Origin: Ga0077555 sp041397775
GTDB lineage: Bacteria; Pseudomonadota; Alphaproteobacteria; Rhizobiales; Hyphomicrobiaceae
Reading direction: 5' to 3'
DNA length: 64,000 nt
Assembly: GCA_041397775.1 (NCBI GenBank)
Contig: JAWKWB010000008.1
Span: 186,001-250,000, forward strand
Below, piece after piece: positions 60,614 to 64,000 of this stretch (positions within the stretch are counted from its first letter, which is position 1; every line of letters starts with the position of its first letter). The notes below the pieces were generated by a model, which did not search any database, had not been told where the DNA came from, and saw only the letters and a list, made by a program, of their open reading frames with translations. Both the position numbers and the translations under genes were made by a program.

Positions 60614-60690
60614 TAGTGTATCTTTTGCATCTGACGCTTGGTCATGATCCCAGCCGCGAGTGGGCACCGAACGTCAGATGCGCGACACTA
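60614..60690 (+). repeat. A-type hairpin repeat, decayed, flanked by TA
   Basis: TA-GTGTATC, TTTT bulge, GCATCTGACGCTTGG, loop close to the 24 kb copies, then CCGAACGTCAGATGC and GCGACAC-TA. It has stem substitutions on both arms that are not compensating. The B-spacer-A order is the same as at 24 kb. Confidence 0.8.
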
Positions 60691-60716
60691 GGTAGACCAG
60701 GGCGGACAACGAACCC

Positions 60717-61016
60717 ATGAAGACCTACGAAGGACGGCGCGAATTCGATGGGCTGGTCGTCACGGTGGACGGCAAGCCTCTCGGCGAGCACTACGACGTG
60801 AAGCAATTCACGACCTGGGGTTTCGAGTGGACCTACGAAGGTGAAAGCCCGCAGCAGTTGGCTCTCGCCATTCTGTTCGATCACCTGGGTGATGGTGCGC
60901 GGGCCATCCAGCTGTCGCACGGCTTCATGAAGAGCGTGATCGCCAACCTCGACAACGACTGGGTGCTGACCAGCGCCGATGTCGACGCCGCCATCGCAGC
61001 GCTGGCCCAGGCCTGA
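60717..61016 (+). CDS. DUF6166 family small protein
   Basis: A 99-residue soluble protein with the pattern WGFEWTYEGESPQQLALAIL followed by FDHLGDGARAIQLSHGFMKSV, which matches the DUF6166 family of small, often plasmid- or accessory-linked proteins of unknown function. The start ATG at 60717 lies 27 bases after the last hairpin repeat; there is no clear strong ribosome site. Family call is by recall of the GxxPxQLALAIL pattern. Confidence 0.65.
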   Translation: MKTYEGRREFDGLVVTVDGKPLGEHYDVKQFTTWGFEWTYEGESPQQLALAILFDHLGDGARAIQLSHGFMKSVIANLDNDWVLTSADVDAAIAALAQA

Positions 61017-61122
61017 GCGGCGCGACGGCCCGCCGGTGTCGTTGCCAGACCGCACACCTGCGCGACCAATGGCCGTCACTTCGTGTGCACACGTTCGTTC
61101 CTGTGGATGACGCGACACGGGG

Positions 61123-63252
61123 GTGTCGCGAGTCGTTTATGCTTCCGGCGAATGGGAGCCCGGCACACCGTTCAGTGCGCCGCAAAGATGGAACGACGAC
61201 GTGAGCACCTGCCCCTGCTGCGGCAATAGCGTGACGTCCGAAGCACGCCAGACAGTCCGCGTCGACGACGCGCTCATCAGCTTGTGCAACGATGCATACA
61301 TCGTGGCGCAGCAATGGTCCGCCCGCGAAGTCGGCATTGCCCACGTCACGTGGTGCCTGGCCCGCGCCTCGGCGTTCGCCGATCTCTTTCAGCACCTCGG
61401 GGCTGATCGCCAGCGCCTGATCCAGGCTGCCGAGCGCGCCATGGTGCACGCCATATCGCGCGAGCGGACGAGCCACGAGCTGCGCACTGCCACAGACTTG
61501 AAGGCGTTGCTGTCGCAGGCCGAACGCATCGCCGTACAGAATGGCCGGGACCGTGCAAGCCCGCGCGAGTTCCTCATGGCCCTGATGCGCCAGCCGGACG
61601 GCCTGGCCGCAGCGGCCTTCGCCACGGTGCCGGATGCGCCGCGTGCGACGAACGGCGCCAGCGGCTCGCGCTTCGACGGGGAGCGCGCGGAATTCCACGC
61701 CGATATCCGCGCGCATGCGCACGCTGCCTACAACGGCACTGCAGCGGCCGCACGCCACGAGAGAAGCGCCAACGGGGACGAACCTGCGCTCTCGCGATTG
61801 CAGGAGCGCCGCATCGATCGCCGTGATGGCGTCCACGGCCGGACATCCCAGCACGCCGAAGGCGCGCCGTCGGACCGGTATTCTCCGCTCTCGTCTCGCG
61901 AACGCAGCAGCGCACCCATTGCAACGGCTGCGTCCCGGGACGCCGAGCCGCACGACGCGATGCGCGCGCTGAGCGAGCGGCTGGCGCGTCTCGAGCGGCA
62001 TGTTCCGGATGCGGGCGGCGCCGCTGGCAGGCTCGTGGCGCTCGAACGCCGGTTCGAGGAGATGCAATCGCTCTCCCAGCGCCTTCTTCAGCTGGAGCGG
62101 CAAGGCGCCGACGCGCGCGGACTGGCGGAGCGCCTGGCCGAGAACAACCGCCGGATGGACGACATGCGCGCCTTCGCGCAGCGCCTCCAGCACCTCGAAC
62201 GGCAGGGCGCGGAAACACGTGAGGCGACCGCGCGCCTCATGGCGAGCGAGGGCCGACCGGATGAGGCCGGCTCGCTCTCGGAGCGGCTTCTCCAGCTCGA
62301 ACGGCAAAACGTCGATGCGCAGATCCTGGCCAGCCAACTCGCCGCCAGCGAGCGCCAGATGGGAGAAATGCGCGCACTTCTGACACGGCTTTCCGAGACG
62401 ACTGCGGATCTTTCGACGCAGTTCGCCGCCGAACTCGAACGGACGGCGAGCCTGGGGCTCGATGGTGCAGGAACGGGCGAGGGGCGCGGGCGCGGGACAT
62501 CGCGCGGCGGCGGTTCGCGCCGGCGGTCATCGCGCAGCGCGCGTGCGGCGGCGGCCCGGGCACGGCGGATGCGGCGACGCATGCGCATCAGGCTGCGGCG
62601 GCGGCATGCGCGCCGGGCCTCGATGCGGACCAGCCGTGGCTGGGACAATCGGAAATCCGCGCAGCGCACGGAGCGCTCGCAACTGCCCGTGCCGCTGGTC
62701 GAGGCCCGCCCGGAGCCAGCGTCCGTCGCGGCTCCGGTGGTGCAGATCGCCGAATTCGACGAATTGCCGCCAGCCGACTTCGACGACGATACCGACGACA
62801 CGATCACGCGCGAGAAGCGCTTCTACCTGACCCTCGACGACGATGTGGAGAAGGCGCCATCCATCGGCCCGCGTACCGCCGAGCAATTGGCTGCCGCCCG
62901 CGTCACCAAGGTGCGCCACCTGCTGGCGTGCGATCCCAAGAAGGTCGCAGGCCGCGTATCCTCACGCTATATCAATGCGGAACGGATCGTCGCGTGGAAG
63001 GCGCAGGCGCGGCTGGTCTGCACCGTGCCCTGGCTCCGAGGCACGCACGCGCAGCTTCTCGTCGGCGCCGGCTTCGATACGCTGGAGAAGCTCGCCCGCG
63101 CCGATACCGCATCCGTGTGCGCAGGTATCTTGCGCTTTGCCGCGACGCGCTACGGCCAGGCCGTGCTGCGCTCCGGCGCACCGCCGACGGCGGACCGGAT
63201 CGCGAAGTGGGTCGAGCACGTCACGCTGGCAGAGCCGGAACGGGCGGCCTGA
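61123..63252 (+). CDS. Clp N-domain, coiled-coil and DUF4332 helix-hairpin-helix protein
   Basis: A 709-residue protein in four parts. A Cys pair CPCCG (residues 30-34) leads into a double Clp-N repeat (about 47-170: GIAHVTWCLARASAFADLFQ and REFLMALMRQ), as in ClpA/ClpB substrate-binding domains but with no ATPase following. Residues about 285-440 are coiled coil in which LERxxxDAxxLAxRL-like units recur. An Arg-rich stretch (446-520) follows, then a C-terminal DUF4332 helix-hairpin-helix pair (KAPSIGPRTAEQLAAARVTK; LLVGAGFDTLEKLARAD). Function unknown; DNA or protein scaffolding is likely. Start GTG 61123 or 61201. See the frameshift finding. Confidence 0.75.
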   Translation: MSRVVYASGEWEPGTPFSAPQRWNDDVSTCPCCGNSVTSEARQTVRVDDALISLCNDAYIVAQQWSAREVGIAHVTWCLARASAFADLFQHLGADRQRLIQAAERAMVHAISRERTSHELRTATDLKALLSQAERIAVQNGRDRASPREFLMALMRQPDGLAAAAFATVPDAPRATNGASGSRFDGERAEFHADIRAHAHAAYNGTAAAARHERSANGDEPALSRLQERRIDRRDGVHGRTSQHAEGAPSDRYSPLSSRERSSAPIATAASRDAEPHDAMRALSERLARLERHVPDAGGAAGRLVALERRFEEMQSLSQRLLQLERQGADARGLAERLAENNRRMDDMRAFAQRLQHLERQGAETREATARLMASEGRPDEAGSLSERLLQLERQNVDAQILASQLAASERQMGEMRALLTRLSETTADLSTQFAAELERTASLGLDGAGTGEGRGRGTSRGGGSRRRSSRSARAAAARARRMRRRMRIRLRRRHARRASMRTSRGWDNRKSAQRTERSQLPVPLVEARPEPASVAAPVVQIAEFDELPPADFDDDTDDTITREKRFYLTLDDDVEKAPSIGPRTAEQLAAARVTKVRHLLACDPKKVAGRVSSRYINAERIVAWKAQARLVCTVPWLRGTHAQLLVGAGFDTLEKLARADTASVCAGILRFAATRYGQAVLRSGAPPTADRIAKWVEHVTLAEPERAA

Positions 63253-63279
63253 GGCCACCCGCCGTCCCGGATTTTCCGA

Positions 63280-64000
63280 TCAGTCGCGCAGCAGGTCGTT
63301 GATCGACGTCTTGGCGCGGGTCTGGGCGTCGACCGTCTTGACGATGACGGCGCAGTAGAGACCCGGGCCCGTCATGCCATTGGGCAGCGGCATGCCCGGC
63401 AGCGAGCCGGGAACGACGACCGAGTAGGGCGGCACCTTGCCGACGTGGATCTGGCCGGTCGACCGGTCGACGATCTTGGTCGTGGCGGAGATGAACACGC
63501 CCATCGACAACACCGAGCCTTCGCCGACGATCACGCCCTCGACTACTTCGGAGCGGGCGCCGATGAAGCAATTGTCCTCGATGATGACAGGGTTGGCCTG
63601 CAGCGGCTCGAGCACACCGCCGATGCCGACGCCGCCCGAAAGGTGGCAGTCCTTGCCGATCTGGGCGCAAGAGCCGACGGTCGCCCAGGTGTCGACCATG
63701 GTACGCTCGCCGACGTAGGCGCCCAGGTTCACGAACGAGGGCATCAGCACGACGTTGGGCGCAATGTAGGAGCCGCGGCGGACGATGGCGCCGGGAACGG
63801 CCCGGAACGCCGCCTGCTTGAAGGCGTCCGGCGTCATGTCCTTGAACTTGGAGGGCACCTTGTCCCACCACGATGCGCCGCCTGGAGCGCCGGCGATCAT
63901 CTCCATGTCGTTGAGGCGGAAAGACAGCAGGACCGCCTTCTTCAGCCACTGATTGACGACCCATTCCTCGCCGCGCTTCTCGGCCGTGCGGGCGGTGCCC
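63280..64000 (-). CDS. dapD: Tetrahydrodipicolinate N-succinyltransferase, partial (cut by window end)
   Basis: The C-terminal 239 residues or so of an enzyme of lysine and meso-diaminopimelate synthesis. It is open at the right edge of the window. The left-handed beta-helix hexapeptide repeats are evident (SYIAPNVVLMPSFVNLGAYV, GSCAQIGKDCHLSGGVGIGG, NCFIGARSEVVEGVIVGEGS), and RGEEWVVNQWLKKAVLLSFR, then LNDMEM lies before them. It supplies the mDAP that MurE uses. Its ATG and promoter lie outside the window. Confidence 0.95.
   Translation of the reverse strand, partial: GTARTAEKRGEEWVVNQWLKKAVLLSFRLNDMEMIAGAPGGASWWDKVPSKFKDMTPDAFKQAAFRAVPGAIVRRGSYIAPNVVLMPSFVNLGAYVGERTMVDTWATVGSCAQIGKDCHLSGGVGIGGVLEPLQANPVIIEDNCFIGARSEVVEGVIVGEGSVLSMGVFISATTKIVDRSTGQIHVGKVPPYSVVVPGSLPGMPLPNGMTGPGLYCAVIVKTVDAQTRAKTSINDLLRD

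Overview
The window is high-GC chromosomal DNA from an alphaproteobacterium. The evidence is a complete, densely overlapping division and cell-wall (dcw) cluster on the minus strand from mraZ to ftsZ, followed by lpxC, bamD and ligA; a 41-residue bL36; a phasin gene; an Hsp20-DUF1150 pair; and TTAA-N7-TTAA boxes of the CtrA type. The order is not certain; a Hyphomicrobiales or Rhodospirillales-like lineage fits best. No rRNA, tRNA, CRISPR array, integrase or transposase gene was recognised.

Layout: 0.1-7.1 kb holds assorted plus-strand genes (YdhR-type monooxygenase-like protein, cupin-like protein, orphan peptide-type solute-binding protein, HD-domain protein, Nudix hydrolase, Pit phosphate transporter, bL36 with its own promoter and terminator, TPR protein). 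At 7.2-11.4 kb there is a minus-strand run: an atypical 6-pyruvoyl-tetrahydropterin synthase-like enzyme, a GT4 glycosyltransferase, an overlapping methyltransferase, glycerate 2-kinase and a DUF1036 protein. At 11.6-21.6 kb lie a small membrane protein, a MATE transporter, pyrD with DUF952, an S24-type repressor, a GmrSD-like DUF262/DUF1524 protein, a metallophosphoesterase, an Old Yellow Enzyme and a GMC oxidoreductase. At 21.7-25.9 kb come a marR-emrA pair without emrB, phasin, Hsp20-DUF1150 and a His-rich SEC-C protein. At 26-28.2 kb a LysR regulator diverges from a two-subunit ThDP decarboxylase. guaA follows a 1.4 kb repeat-filled gap. From 32.7 to 56.9 kb runs ligA, bamD, lpxC and the dcw cluster. 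The right end carries four poorly characterised genes, a large multidomain protein with a Clp N-domain and a DUF4332 helix-hairpin-helix region, and a partial dapD.

In the dcw block, murE/F, mraY, murD/C/B/G and ddlB make and flip-ready lipid II, ftsW/ftsI/ftsL/ftsQ build the septal synthase, ftsA/ftsZ form the ring, and mraZ sits at the head with four phased TGGGN-like boxes upstream. lpxC and bamD add outer-membrane functions.

The most unusual feature is a family of intergenic hairpins at three places (24.08-24.41, 29.19-29.51 and 60.53-60.69 kb). At least five sequence types share one architecture: a 7-bp terminal stem GTGTNNC, an asymmetric bulge of about 4 nt on one arm only, an inner stem of about 15 bp, a loop of roughly 15-35 nt, and often flanking TA. 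One copy is a chimera of two types, and one supplies the stop codon of the phasin gene. Other points of interest are the Clp-N/coiled-coil/DUF4332 protein with a suspected double frameshift, the FtsZ lacking a recognisable C-terminal peptide, and the possible pterin-glycoside gene set.
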